A stretch of 64,000 nucleotides of DNA. Source: Malania oleifera (Eukaryota; Streptophyta; Magnoliopsida; Santalales; Ximeniaceae). Shown one piece after another: positions 46,701-57,448 of this stretch. The stretch covers positions 9,803,062 through 9,867,061 of the forward strand of contig NC_080418.1 of assembly GCF_029873635.1 (NCBI RefSeq), read 5' to 3'. How positions within the stretch are numbered: position 1 is the first letter of the stretch; every line of letters begins with the position of its first letter. The notes beneath the pieces are model-generated. The model saw nothing but the letters and a program-made list of their open reading frames with translations. It searched no databases and had not been told where the DNA came from. The translations under genes were made by a program, and so were the position numbers.

Positions 46701-49700
46701 GACACTTCATCAAGGGGGAAATGTTAGTGTCTGACACATTCAAACACTGACATGACACTTCTATGCGTATGGGGATGCTTATTTCTATTTCTGGAGATAC
46801 GTTGACAGGGGCGAATTTGAAGTGTTAGGCACTTGCATGGCACAAAAGGTAATATTATAATGAAAATAAAAATAAAATCTCAAAGCCTATATTGTTTTCT
46901 AAATTTTTGATTTCTTACCCTGCGTTTGGGAGTATGAAATTTAAAATATTGAATTTGGATTTGTGTGGATTTGAATAAACTCTAGTATAAAATTTTATTT
47001 AGTTTATTCTAAAAGCACACATTTAAATCTTGTTTCTCAGCTCTCATTGGATTTGCGCTCAATTGTGTTTCTCTGTAAAATGTCGAGGGATGTGAAGCAC
47101 ACATTGGTGGTTGAGAGGAAGATCTTCGATCTGGTACTTGAAGAGGGGAACACTGATTTCCTCAAAATCACAGACTACTGCAGGGGTAGAAGGATCTCCA
47201 TTTTCTTGGTGCTGGAAGAGTTTAGTAGTTCCTCAAAGCTTGGGAAGATTTATGGTCATTGAGAAGAGACAGAGCTTGGCGATTTTGTGGTTTTGTCAAA
47301 CGAGGAACAAGGACAGAACCTTGAACTCAAATAAACATGGCAAATACCTTGTCCTAATGGAGATCAACAACAGTGGCTAGAGAACCCTAACATTCCCAGA
47401 GGGCTATGACTCAAAAGGTTGGATAAGGACCTCATCTACGAAAGTCAAGCTGGGTTGCCAACTGTTTCCCATCACCAAGTGGATGCCCAAGGCCACTGTG
47501 AATGGTTAGTCGACTTTGGTCGTCGAACAGATGGAGAAGAAGAAGGCAGCCTTCCCCATCGAAGTGACACCAACCTCACCCAGCCAGTTTTTTGGTGCCC
47601 CTGCCCTCACTGTGGCAAACCTCCAAGTTTACTCTGAGCAGTGTATTGATGCTAGACTCACAGGGTTGGGGAAGACAGGTGAATTCACACACTCTTGCAA
47701 ATGTCATTGAGAAGAGTAGAGACTAGCAATGCTCCTGATGGACTTTTTTGAATTTCCTCCAATTGGTTTAGACATGCCCAAATATTTTGCTTTGTGGATT
47801 TTGGAGTGGGCCCTAACTTGGGCCAAGTTGACACACACAATATATTTTTTTTCCCAGGCCTATTAACCTCACTGGACAACTTAAAGCCTCAGCCCAACTC
47901 TTTTACTTCCTTTGGGCTCCTTGAAGGACCAAGTGATGCTGTGGAGAAAATTGCCCACTTCGGGGAGGTTGCTCCTTTGCAGGACTACCCTGGTTGACAG
48001 CAGCAACTTGTGAGGAAGAGGATGTTTGGAATCCCTTAAATATTTGGCTGCTTTTGAATGGCCTGGACCTGGACAGCATCCACTTTAAGAATCAGCCAAT
48101 CAGGTATTTGATTGGGTTCTCTGGAAGATGAAGATGGTTACCAAAGCAGCGGTTGTGTCTTCTGAAGGGTTTGAAGGCAAATTCATGAAATTATTTGAGG
48201 ATATTGAAGGGATGAGAAGAGAGGAGGTGCGTTATAATTTCAAAAAACCCTTGGGTTGTAATAGAAAGTTGGATACTAACAGGGAGTTAAAACAATTGGA
48301 ATGCTTTTAGTAAACTATGGAAATTGGGAGGATATTCAGATGTGTTAGACATGCAGCAACTGGAGTCCTGTATTAAATCATGCTAGAAACTCATATCTTG
48401 GAATGTGGGGGGACTCAATGTCAAATCTAGGAGTGTAATCTAGTCCTTTCCCAAGGATTGGAGGGGGGTTATTCTTGTCTTGTGGAAGCATAGTGTTGTG
48501 GAATTGTTGGATCACTCCATTAATTCCTTCTCAATCTCTTGTTTGTTTAAGAATTTGGATGATAACTTTTGGTGGATTCTCGAAGGAGTTTATGGTCTAG
48601 GTGGCTCTGAATATCTTTTTTGGAATGAGTTCTTGAGGTTAAGAGTAGGTGGGATGTTGCTTGGATCATTTGAGGAGATTTCAACATGGTAGCATATTCT
48701 CATGAAAGAAGTGAAGGCAACTCTAAGAACAGTTGCATGAGAGAGTTTCTAGACTTTATCAATGTGAATGCCTCATTGATCTTTCGTTTGTTGAAGGCAA
48801 TTTCACGTGGTCAAACTCTAGGGGTCGCTTCCTTTCTTAGGATTGTTAGGTTCTTAATTTATGTGATTGTGAAATTCGCTTCCCTAAATTGACTTAGAGC
48901 CTACTTCTTAGGCCCATCTTAGACCACTTCCCCATGCTCCTCGACACAGGTGGAGTTAACTAGGGGCAAACCCCTTTTGCTTCAAAAACATGTGGCTTAA
49001 GCATGATGGTTTTAGGGAGTTAGTTAAACTTTGGCGGTCTTCTCTTCATGTCATAATGTCACGATCCCATATCAGATGTGTACTAGGAAGATCTTTGGCT
49101 TATAAGGATAGTTTGGGCTCCAACTATATGAGGTGCCTTTTATAGGACAAACTTGTGAGGCCAGTAGGCCAAAGTGGGCAATAACTCCTAGAGTTGGGCC
49201 AAAGACCATTACATTTGGTATTAGAGCCACCCTAGGGGTACTATCATGTGGATTTATCCTACAAAAAGGTGTAAGCGACTTTGACGAAGGTGTCAGAAAT
49301 CGGACTGGAAAGCATGTTATGATCCCACATCGGATGCGTACTAGGGAGATCTTGGGCTTATGAGGATGGTTTAAGCTCCAACTATGTGAGGTGCCTTTTA
49401 TAAGACAAACCTGTGAGGCCACTGAGCCAAAGCGGACAGGAGTTAAGCCCAAGACCGTTACACATGGGGAAGGCTAGATATGTATTTTTTGATAATAAAA
49501 GATATATTAAGAAAGAGAATGTACAATTAGAGCGAGGATACTAAATCCTCAGAAAGAGAGAAGAAAAATAAATTAATAAAGAACAAAAAGGAAATAAAAA
49601 ATAAAATAAAACTAAAAATATGAAATTAACTAAGAAAACCACTCGTTAATCCCTGCCTATCATAGTTCACCGAACACTTCAAATTGGCTAATTCCTTTTG

Positions 49701-51240
49701 ACCCCTCTTTGCATTAGAACCACCATCAAGCAATGCAAATAGGTTTGCATCATCAAGCCCAAATAGGTTTGCGTCATCAAGTCGACAAGCCTAACTTCAT
49801 TTCCTTCACGATCAGCCAACATGTGGCTCAAGCTATCCAGCAAATTCTGAATTTGATTGTCTTTATCAATAGATACTTGAATTGGAGTGGGTAGAATACC
49901 ATATTTTACCTCCGGTTCTTCTATAGAAACATCATCCTAAAAAATATTGATTCCATCTAAGGAAAAGCTAGAGTAGAAGTACCTTTAGAAATGTTCATGC
50001 AAAAAGGGCTATGACCCTCGATGGGCTGAGAATTTCCATTCGTTTGTCAACTATCACCTTCATGTATGTCAAGCCTCTCCCCATTTGGTGCATTACCATT
50101 ATCACCAACATTATGATAACTTCATTAGAAATTAAAGTTGATGCTAATTTAGAAGTAGGTTTGAGAAATTTAGTGGAGATTTTTATTTATTTTTTTGAAA
50201 GAGAGAATGTTGGACTTTGGAAGAGAGAGGGCTGTTGGCAGCTGGGGATATTGAATTGATGAAGACTGAAGAGAGAATGTCAAATTGAGAAATTCTTGAG
50301 CTGTAAATCCGAAAATAAAAAATGATAGAACTTCTGGGCTGTGCTGCACTGCCCTAAATTTGGGCAAGCATGCAATTTGGATTTAGAGAGAGAGATAACT
50401 ACCTGGAGGCCAAGGGCTGAGACATGCAGCAGTGTGTCAAACAACACTTGTGTGCTGGGAGAGGAGAGGCAGAGAGCAGGGTGATGAGGCGATTGAACTC
50501 AGACCTAAGTCCTAAGAAGGCTATCAAACCCGATGTTTAGAATGGCATGTTTGAACCTATTTTGGTCCAATGTTTTCTGGGTCTGTCAGTTTGCACATTG
50601 CAGGTTTTAGCTGGTTTTTCCTGGCTCCGACCATGGTCAATTTATTTCTCCCGACCTAGTCTGGTCCAGTTTCAGAAAAATAATAAAAAGAAAATGATAA
50701 CCTCTTGTTGCCTTAGGCTCACTAAAAATAAAACTCCATTACAAAGGAATTTCTGGTTAATTTAGGAATGTTTTTGGTTTCCATTCTTGGTTTTATCCAC
50801 CTCGAAATGGTAAAAATAACAAGCGGCTGGACTTTTGAAGCAAGCCCACCCAGGAGCCTAGTTTGGGTGGTGCAACTGTTGCCGCATGTTTTTTTTGAAG
50901 TGCTCCTATTTTTATTCATGTCAATGCTGTCATGGTTGAAAACAAACATATAGCAAGATTATGGAAATTTTGATTTTGGTTGGTACAACACTTTATTTTT
51001 GTGACTGGAAGTTGAATTTTAGTGCATTGGATTGATGGATTCCTAGAATTTTGATCAGACTATCCTGAGTGGACTCATCTTTGCCAGCTTCTTCTACTTT
51101 CTGTTTTTCACAATCTGAATTTGGAAATTATCTGTTCAATCCTCCTTGTAATAATTTTGGCCCTTTTTCTGCAGTTCTGCATTGGTACCATAAAAGATGA
51201 TTTCTTGGGAGTGATCAATGATCCGGATGCAGCATCTTAG
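43138..51240 (+). CDS. RPB7: RNA polymerase II subunit RPB7 (six coding exons)
   Basis: RPB7 pairs with RPB4 to form the stalk of RNA polymerase II and contacts nascent RNA in the nucleus. Exons are 43138-43253, 43392-43557, 43671-43721, 45374-45439, 45528-45596 and 51175-51240. All introns are GT-AG, the frame is kept throughout, and the product is 177 residues, the usual plant length. The N-terminal tip domain (about 1-80) starts MFFHIVLERNMQLHPRHFGR. The OB/S1 part holds GFFAEAGPVQIFVSNH (95-110), IPDDMEFQSGDMPNYTTSD and the C-terminal TIKDDFLGVINDP. The match to plant RPB7 is close throughout, which argues against the diverged Pol IV/V paralogues. Intron 1 (138 nt) has no in-frame stop. 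Intron 5 is 5.6 kb and full of transposons. Confidence 0.95.
43731..43762 (+). repeat. (TC)n microsatellite
   Basis: About 15 CT units at the start of RPB7 intron 3, nine bases after the donor site. Confidence 0.95.
44490..44945. repeat. TCGAGTTTGAGTCAAGC-type repeat block in RPB7 intron 3
   Basis: Short motifs such as GAGTCAAG, AAGCTCAAG, TCGAGCTTAAT and GTCGAGTTC recur in both orientations on either side of an AT-rich centre (44690-44780). This layout, with self-complementary subterminal motifs, is common in non-autonomous hAT-like or unclassified plant DNA elements. No TSD fixed. Confidence 0.5.
46281..46432 (-). mobile_element. Au-type SINE copy 1, diverged
   Basis: Sequence order (on +): ggcagcatggggcacaaagc, tatgtggggttggggga, gcaaccttaccttgcat, aagaggctatttttac, cccgtggcatctaggtcac. 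This is the Au SINE family read from its 3' side. The Pol III B-box region (GGTTTGAGG-like on minus) lies near 46395-46405. The A-box head appears lost. It lies in RPB7 intron 5, antisense to the gene. Confidence 0.75.
46471..46582. mobile_element. Small hairpin, MITE-like
   Basis: AATGGGATAAGTAGGATGGG at 46471-46490 pairs with an inverted copy at 46561-46582 with few mismatches, over a 70-bp spacer. No ORF. No TSD established. In RPB7 intron 5. Confidence 0.5.
47041..49490 (+). pseudogene. Degenerate LINE in RPB7 intron 5
   Basis: ORF1 remains at 47080-47700: VVERKIFDLVLEEG, then after frame changes NKHGKYLVLMEI and a FPEG.....KGW-like strand pattern, as in plant LINE ORF1 (DUF4283-type) domains. 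ORF2 endonuclease remains at 48380-49040: SWNVGG near the start (the usual SWN.RG), then the tail FKNMWLKHDGFRELVKLW. A TRIM interrupts it at 49057-49462 and the coding match resumes briefly after it. No RT domain is seen. It is sense with respect to RPB7 and must be spliced out with the intron. Confidence 0.75.
49057..49462 (+). mobile_element. TRIM retrotransposon with both LTRs
   Basis: LTRs 49057-49213 (157 bp, TGTCACGATCC to GACCATTACA) and 49315-49462 (148 bp, TGTTATGATCC to GACCGTTACA) flank a 101-bp interior. The interior starts with the primer site TTTGGTATTAGAGCCA. Flanks are CATAA and CATGG, sharing three of five bases; the LINE sequence reads on sensibly when the TRIM is removed. 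It has no coding capacity. Confidence 0.85.
49482..50250 (-). pseudogene. Possible second LINE fragment, reversed
   Basis: The left edge reads, on minus, as a LINE-like 3' tail (TTTATTATCAAAAAATA) preceded by a frame ending GQKELANLKCSVNYD, resembling the end of a LINE ORF1. A short local duplication (aataggtttgc.tcatcaag, 49738-49785) is inside. The assignment is weak; boundaries are approximate. Confidence 0.4.
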
Positions 51241-52965
51241 TAGAAGTGATTCTTCGTGACATAGTGTTACAATCAGGTTGTGTAGTTTATAGTTATAATC
51301 CGAACTAATGTTTCAAAATGTATTTTCCATAAAGTGAATGAATTGAAATTGTATGGATGATTATGTAGATCTATAGGTACTGTAATTTTGAGCATTCAAA
51401 ATCAACGAGCCTCAGAGAATCGGAAGGACTTTGAGGGGCCCAATGATCATTTGCAAGCTTGTGAGAGGACATAGAATTTTTAGTGCACTACAAGAGGGCA
51501 ATTCTCGCAGAAGATTGCCTCTCAGAAAGTCTATCTTTTATTTTTATTTTTATTTTTTCAAAATCTGCTTTTGTTTTTTATCTCAAAATCTCCAAAAAAA
51601 AAAAAAAAAAGAAAAACAAAACAAAAGGTCGGGTGTTATATATATGCACACTTTTGAGAAAGGTTTACCCTTCTTCGAGGATGAAGTTGAAAATTTAAAT
51701 TCAAAATTGTGGATTTCCGCAGATTTAGTGTGGACTTGTGCTCAATTTTGGTAAAAATTAAAATTTAAGACTCAAAATTAATATTTCAAGTACAACATTT
51801 GTGGAATAATGGTTTAAACATTAAGGTGACGCTAATGCATGATGAGTGGTAGGTTGGATAAATAAGATTCATGATATTTTTTGTATAAATTAATTTAAAA
51901 ATAGAGTTATTGAAAATTTGAACGAAAAATAGATAATATATTTGATTATCAATAGAAATTGGTCATTTCTTGACCTTATTTAGAAGAATCAACACCGAAT
52001 TTCAAATTTAAGAAGTCGAATTTATTCAGAAGGTTGAATTTTTCTTAAAAAAAATTTCTATTAACTAAAAAAGAGAATACTATTTTTAACTCTTCTCTTA
52101 TTCCATTTCCTTGCAATCTTCTTCCCAAGTTTTTTGAATTCCTCTACCATGTAAAATCTAAACTCTAAATAGTGAGATGTTCTCATGTCCTTGGAGGATA
52201 ATTTTTTTATGAGAAAATTTGATATCATCCCATTAAGATGGAATATTAAAAAATAGACACCCTTTCAAAAAGAAGTAAGAATAGACAATACATTAGTAGT
52301 GGCTATATATTTATTTCTAAAAATAAAATATGATAATTTTTTTTACAAAAAAACAAATAATTACTAAAAAGGAATAAATACATGTTCCTTAAAATTTTAT
52401 TAAATTAAAAAAATAATAACTGGTTATAAAACTATGTAGCTCCTTAGTCCTCTCCTTAATTTTTATTTTTAAAAATTTTATTTATTTATTTTTAAAACCG
52501 TGATATTTAATTGGCCACATTAATTTCTTTAATATTTTAATTCTAAATCCTCAAAAATAGAATTAAAAATTTTGGAGGACAAAGATGGCATTTCTGCTTT
52601 AATAAGTGTATTCTAATTAAAATAATACAAATTAGAATGACAAATTTTTTTTGGTTAAAAATATTTCGATATCTAAACATGCCATTCTTGATAATTAATT
52701 AATTAATTACCACAGCTTCGTCGGAAGATATTTGTCATACGGCCGGCGTGGCACAGTAGCTGTATCGAACATAGACTGCATCATAAATCTATCCGTTATG
52801 CAATCTTAACCCACTAGAAAACACCATTGGAGATGTTTCCGAAGCTTCGTTGTGTTGGAAGGCATCAAACCAAGCGAAATGCCATCTCACGATCTAACAA
52901 GAACGCAGTCGGATTGCAGAGCTAGCAGTTCGTTGAGTTTTTAAAGACCCAGAAAAAAAATTGTG
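51241..52965. other. RPB7 3' region and CRR2-like 5' region
   Basis: An AT-rich intergenic stretch. It holds the RPB7 3' UTR at its start and the promoter of the PPR gene at its end. No ORF family, tRNA or repeat terminus recognised. A (A)n run sits at 51594-51610. Confidence 0.5.
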
Positions 52966-54954
52966 ATGTGGGCGTTTCGGAGTCCCCAAAGCCTCCCGCA
53001 TCCTCCCCACCGCCAACCACATGTCTCTCCAAAACTACACAGCTCCGTCGCCTTCCGCCTTTCTACAACCTCTCTTGCCGCCGCCGCCCTCACCGCTACA
53101 GCCCCCACCATCACCATCAATGATAATAATTCGTTAATTCAGTCTCTGTGCAAACAAGGCAACTTCAAAGGAGCCCTTCAACTCCTCTCTCGCGAGCCCA
53201 AACCAACCCAACACACCTTCGAGCTCTTAATCCTCTCTTGCATACATCGGAACTCTCTCTCCGACGGCTTAACCGTTCACCGTCGCCTTCTCGATTATGG
53301 GTTCGATCAAGACCCATTTTTGGTCACCAAACTCATCAACATGTATTCGGAATTGGATTCCATTGATAGTGCGCGCAAGGTGTTCGACAGAACTCGTAAG
53401 AGAACTATTTTTGTATGGAATGCGCTCTTCAGAGCTCTGAGCTTGGCAGGTCATGGTGAAGATGCATTGAGGCTGTACCGTCGGATGAATAAAATTGGAA
53501 TTCCCTCTGATCGGTTCACTTATACGTATCTTCTTAAGGCTTGTGTTGCCTCAAAGTCTTCGAGATCATTCCTTCGGAAGGGAAAGGAAATTCATGCACA
53601 TATTTTGCGACATGGGTTTGAAGCATGCGTGCATATTATGACTACATTGGTGGATATGTATGCGAGATTCAGGTGTGTCTCATATGCCAGTTGTGTATTT
53701 GATGATATGCCTGTGAAAAATGTGGTTTCATGGAGTGCCATGATTGCTTGCTACGCAATGAATGGAAAGCCGTTTGAAGCATTGGAACTTTTTCGTGAAA
53801 TGGTGTTTGAGACTCATGATTCATTTCCAAATTCAGTGACAATGGTTAGTGTGCTTCAAGCATGTGCAGCTCTTGCTGCTTTAGAACAAGGGAGGCTGAT
53901 ACATGGTTATATTCTGAGAAGGGGCCTTGATACTATCCTGCCAGTTCTCAGCACGCTTGTGACAATGTATGCAAGATGTGGTAAACTTGAACTGGGGCAT
54001 CGTATTTTTGATCGAATGGATAAGAGGGATGTAATTTCTTGGAATTCTTTGATGTCAAGTTATGGAATTCATGGATTTGGGGAGAAAGCAATTGAAATTT
54101 TTAAGGATATGATCAACCATGGAGTTTCACCGAGTCCTGTATCATTTGTTTGTGTGTTGGGAGCTTGCAGTCATGCAGGGCTTGTTGAGGAAGGGAAGTT
54201 TTTGTTCGGGTCCATGGTCAAAGAGCATGGAATTAATCCTGGTGTGGAGCACTATGCCTGCATGGTAGATCTTCTTGGTCGCGCCAATTGTTTAGATGAA
54301 GCAGCCAAGATTATAGAGGACATGCAGATTGAACCAGGGCCTAAGGTTTGGGGTTCTCTCCTTGGTTCATGCAGGATTCATGGCAATGTTGAGCTTGGAG
54401 AGAGAGCAAGCCAAAGGCTCTTTCAGCTTGAGCCCAGAAATGCTGGGAATTATGCGCTTCTAGCTGATATTTATGCAGCAGCTGAGATGTGGGATGAGGT
54501 AAAAAGAGTGAAAAAGCTTGTAGAAGCTCAGGGGCTGCAGAAAGTCTCTGGTTGCAGCTGGATCGAAGTTAAAAGGAAAATGTACTCATTCGTGTCGGTT
54601 GATGCGTTCAACCCACAGATTGGACAGCTCCATGCCTTCTTAATTAAACTGTCTGCAGAGATGAAAGAGGCAGGATATGCCCCAGATACCAAATTTGTTC
54701 GTTATGACCTTGATACAGAGAACAGAGAGAAAATTGTTTTGGGTCACAGCGAAAAATTAGCAGTTGCATTTGGTCTCATCAACACTAGTAATGGGGAGAC
54801 CATCCGGATCACGAAGAACTTGAGATTATGTGAAGACTGCCATTCCGTTACCAAGTTCATTTCCCAGTTTGCAAACAGAGAGATTCTCGTTCGGGATGTG
54901 AATCGTTTTCACCACTTCCGGGATGGGAATTGTTCATGCGGGGATTATTGGTAG
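52966..54954 (+). CDS. CRR2: CRR2-like chloroplast PPR protein, PLS-E-DYW class, intronless
   Basis: The 662-residue product matches the CRR2 family, which in Arabidopsis is needed for processing between rps7 and ndhB RNA in chloroplasts and so for the NDH complex. The start is the ATG at 52966; the GTG just before it is not credible. Residues 1-45 are rich in Ser, Ala, Pro and Arg without acidic residues, as in a plastid transit peptide. PLS-type PPR repeats run about 55-460 (for example VWNALFRALSLAGHGEDALR, VVSWSAMIACYAMNGKPFEA). E/E+ motifs follow to about 570. The DYW domain follows to the final DYW, with the deaminase-like HSE (594-596) and C622..C625 zinc ligands. It is full length with no breaks. 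Orthology is from recalled family similarity. Confidence 0.93.
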   Translation: MWAFRSPQSLPHPPHRQPHVSPKLHSSVAFRLSTTSLAAAALTATAPTITINDNNSLIQSLCKQGNFKGALQLLSREPKPTQHTFELLILSCIHRNSLSDGLTVHRRLLDYGFDQDPFLVTKLINMYSELDSIDSARKVFDRTRKRTIFVWNALFRALSLAGHGEDALRLYRRMNKIGIPSDRFTYTYLLKACVASKSSRSFLRKGKEIHAHILRHGFEACVHIMTTLVDMYARFRCVSYASCVFDDMPVKNVVSWSAMIACYAMNGKPFEALELFREMVFETHDSFPNSVTMVSVLQACAALAALEQGRLIHGYILRRGLDTILPVLSTLVTMYARCGKLELGHRIFDRMDKRDVISWNSLMSSYGIHGFGEKAIEIFKDMINHGVSPSPVSFVCVLGACSHAGLVEEGKFLFGSMVKEHGINPGVEHYACMVDLLGRANCLDEAAKIIEDMQIEPGPKVWGSLLGSCRIHGNVELGERASQRLFQLEPRNAGNYALLADIYAAAEMWDEVKRVKKLVEAQGLQKVSGCSWIEVKRKMYSFVSVDAFNPQIGQLHAFLIKLSAEMKEAGYAPDTKFVRYDLDTENREKIVLGHSEKLAVAFGLINTSNGETIRITKNLRLCEDCHSVTKFISQFANREILVRDVNRFHHFRDGNCSCGDYW

Positions 54955-55068
54955 TTGTACGCTGTAAATTGATCATTTTTCCCCTAACTGTAAGAAAGGC
55001 AGCCCTCTTGATACTTCATATCCGATCTTTTAGATGGACAGTGCAGGTGTCCATTTTTTTCACTGTTC

Positions 55069-55074
55069 AATAAA
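55069..55074 (+). terminator. AATAAA polyadenylation signal of CRR2-like gene
   Basis: AATAAA lies 115 bp after the stop codon, followed by a U-rich and GU-rich stretch (ttgtgtcc). This is a plausible plant poly(A) signal. Confidence 0.55.
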
Positions 55075-55186
55075 AATTGTGTCCGCCTTTACGAGCATTG
55101 GTCTATAAATGATCTTATTATTCTGTATCCAGTGTCCTTTTGATCACATAAAAAGGTCACCCCATCTGTAAGATGGTAATAAACAG

Positions 55187-55425
55187 AATGGGAGAGAGAA
55201 TTCAGTGAGAGATAGAGAAAGGAGAGAAGAAACAAGAAGGGAAAGTAACAGGAGAGAAGAGAAGATAGAAGAGAGGAGAGAGTTCATAAACTGAACAGGG
55301 AGAAAGAGAGAGAGACAGAGGAGAACAGAACAGAAAATAGAATAGAGAAAAAAAAACACAGGGAAGAAGGAAAAGGTAGAAGATGGGAGGAGGAAGAAAA
55401 GGAGAACAAAGGGAAGCGAGGGCTG
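55187..55425 (+). repeat. Long purine (GA-rich) tract
   Basis: About 240 bp with few pyrimidines on the + strand, built from irregular GAGA, GGAGAGAAG and GAAGAAA words rather than one unit. Such tracts can form triplex DNA. It lies between the PPR gene and the coiled-coil gene. Confidence 0.85.
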
Positions 55426-57448
55426 CACAAATTGCAATTTTAATTCAAATCTAATGACTGATCACTGTCTAATACATTACAAACAAAGCACTTGTATACC
55501 CAAGATTACAATTAAAACAAATATTACATGATAGACTCAAATAAAACAAATGAGTGCAAATAACCCCTAATTACCTGAAATAACTAAAATAACCATATAC
55601 TAACAAAACTTCTAAAATACCTAGAGTTGCTAATTTAAACAAATTCCCAAATTTTTGAATATTCAAGTAAAGTATGGTCATGTAGAATAAATTGTGAAAG
55701 GTTCTCTCCATCGAACTCCCCTTGTTAGAGAAAACTCGACTTCAAGTTTTACAATGGCACAACTCGTAAGTCACATTGTCCATTCTCAACTAACATGCAA
55801 ATCTCAACAAGAAATTATTGTAATTTTCCACAAAGTTCCCACTCCTAATAAAGCCAATAAGTGGAGAATTATCACACTTTGGGATGATTCAAGGCCTGAG
55901 GCCTGTGTCATGAACTTATGACAAAACCCAATAATTTCATCGTCTAAAAAACACTAACCCTATGTTTAGGAGAGACCTAAATTTAAATTTGTGAATTTAA
56001 AAAAAAATTAATGCAAAATTGTATTGATTTTTATCCAAGTCCAACCAAATTCAAATTCAAATTCAAAGTCCCAACTCCCAAAGGCCGCATTATTTTGAAT
56101 TAAATTCGTTATTTTAGCTGAATTTTAATGCCTACTCCCTTGGACAGGTGTATGGCTTGAACTTTTTGTTTCATTGCATTTGCTTGCTTTTCAAGGATGA
56201 CGCTATTTGTTCTACTAAGGAGGTTTCATTTTCACAGAGTATGTTCAATGCCAACAATAAATCAAGTTCACTTGCAATCTCTTTTTTCTATTATCATACT
56301 TGTAGCCTATAATAACACTTTCTGGTTCATCCTTGACAGGCTATTTTGAAAATTTAGGTTCACTGCAATTTCCTCTTTTCTAATTGGCAGGTTGTTTTGA
56401 GATTGAAAGCTCATGTTGCCCAAAATAACAACTCTTTTTTCTTCAGATGGAAGATAATCCCATTATAATAGTAGGGGGAATTTTAGATATTAGCATGTTC
56501 CTTACACTCATAAGTTCGATCATGAGCTTATAAGATGCAAATCGTATCCTTACGTTTTTCTTAACTTTTTTCTAATATCCCGGTGTTTTCAAAATAAAGA
56601 TCAAGAGAGAATAGTTGATTCATGAATTACCCTTTGAAAATGTAACCACCGGAGCAACGAATATCCTGACGACAAGGCATGGAAGCTCATGAATCATTTC
56701 CCGAGTTCATATCTTGTCAAGAACGAAAAATGCATATCCCAATTTGAATATCTTGAACTTCTAAGTAGCATTATCATTTTTTTAAAATTTTCTTTCAAAA
56801 TTATTTATCACGCAATAAGCATTCGCAAAATCTCGTGAAGGAAACTAATTTACATAGTAAATCTCAAAATATTGCAACAAGGCGTCAAAAGGAATACTAA
56901 CGGACCTTCAAAACTGAAATTAAAGTGAATGTCTAAGATCTTCTAGTACAAGTCAAAATTCTCAAAATCAAGCCAAAGTATCACAAAAATTGCAAAAAAT
57001 GTCGTGGCTGAAATCAATTTCTTGCAATTCTAGAAAATGCATAAGAATTGCAAAAGTAAATTTTTTGGAAAGTTAAATGCAATGGTGTTATGCATTTAGT
57101 TCAAACCCATATAAATCCAAATAAGCTCTAAACTCTCAAATAGGTAAAAGTAAATTCTTTTTGAGTAAATTTCCCCAACTAAACAATGTCATCCATTTCA
57201 CTAGCAAATAGAATAAAACCAAATGGTACCATTGCTCCAAATCACAGGCATTCATCGAGCAAAGAACGAATGACACTGCAAGTTGCAACTAATAAAAAAT
57301 GATGTTAAGGATTTTAAAGCCTCTAAATTTAGTTTTTACTTTTCTTTTGTTTTTAAATAATAATCTATTTATACAATACATCGCACAATCCATCTGACCT
57401 TATGGGCCTCAAAATAAGTTTCTGTTTGAAGATTACTGCAAATGCTTT
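55426..57448. other. Intergenic stretch with a possible Gypsy relic
   Basis: Near 55695-55760 the minus strand has a gtcgagttttctctaacaag/ggggag pattern like the polypurine end of a Gypsy polyprotein region, but the frame is broken. The rest (56000-57440) shows no ORF, RNA gene or repeat terminus that I recognise. Confidence 0.35.

Noticed and set aside
43138-51240. RPB7 paralogue of Pol IV or Pol V (NRPD7/NRPE7)
   Set aside because: The encoded protein is close to the canonical Pol II subunit throughout, in length and motifs; the Pol IV/V forms are more diverged.
52963-52965. GTG as start of the PPR protein
   Set aside because: A frame extends one codon upstream, but the codon is GTG. The ATG at 52966 is the credible plant start.
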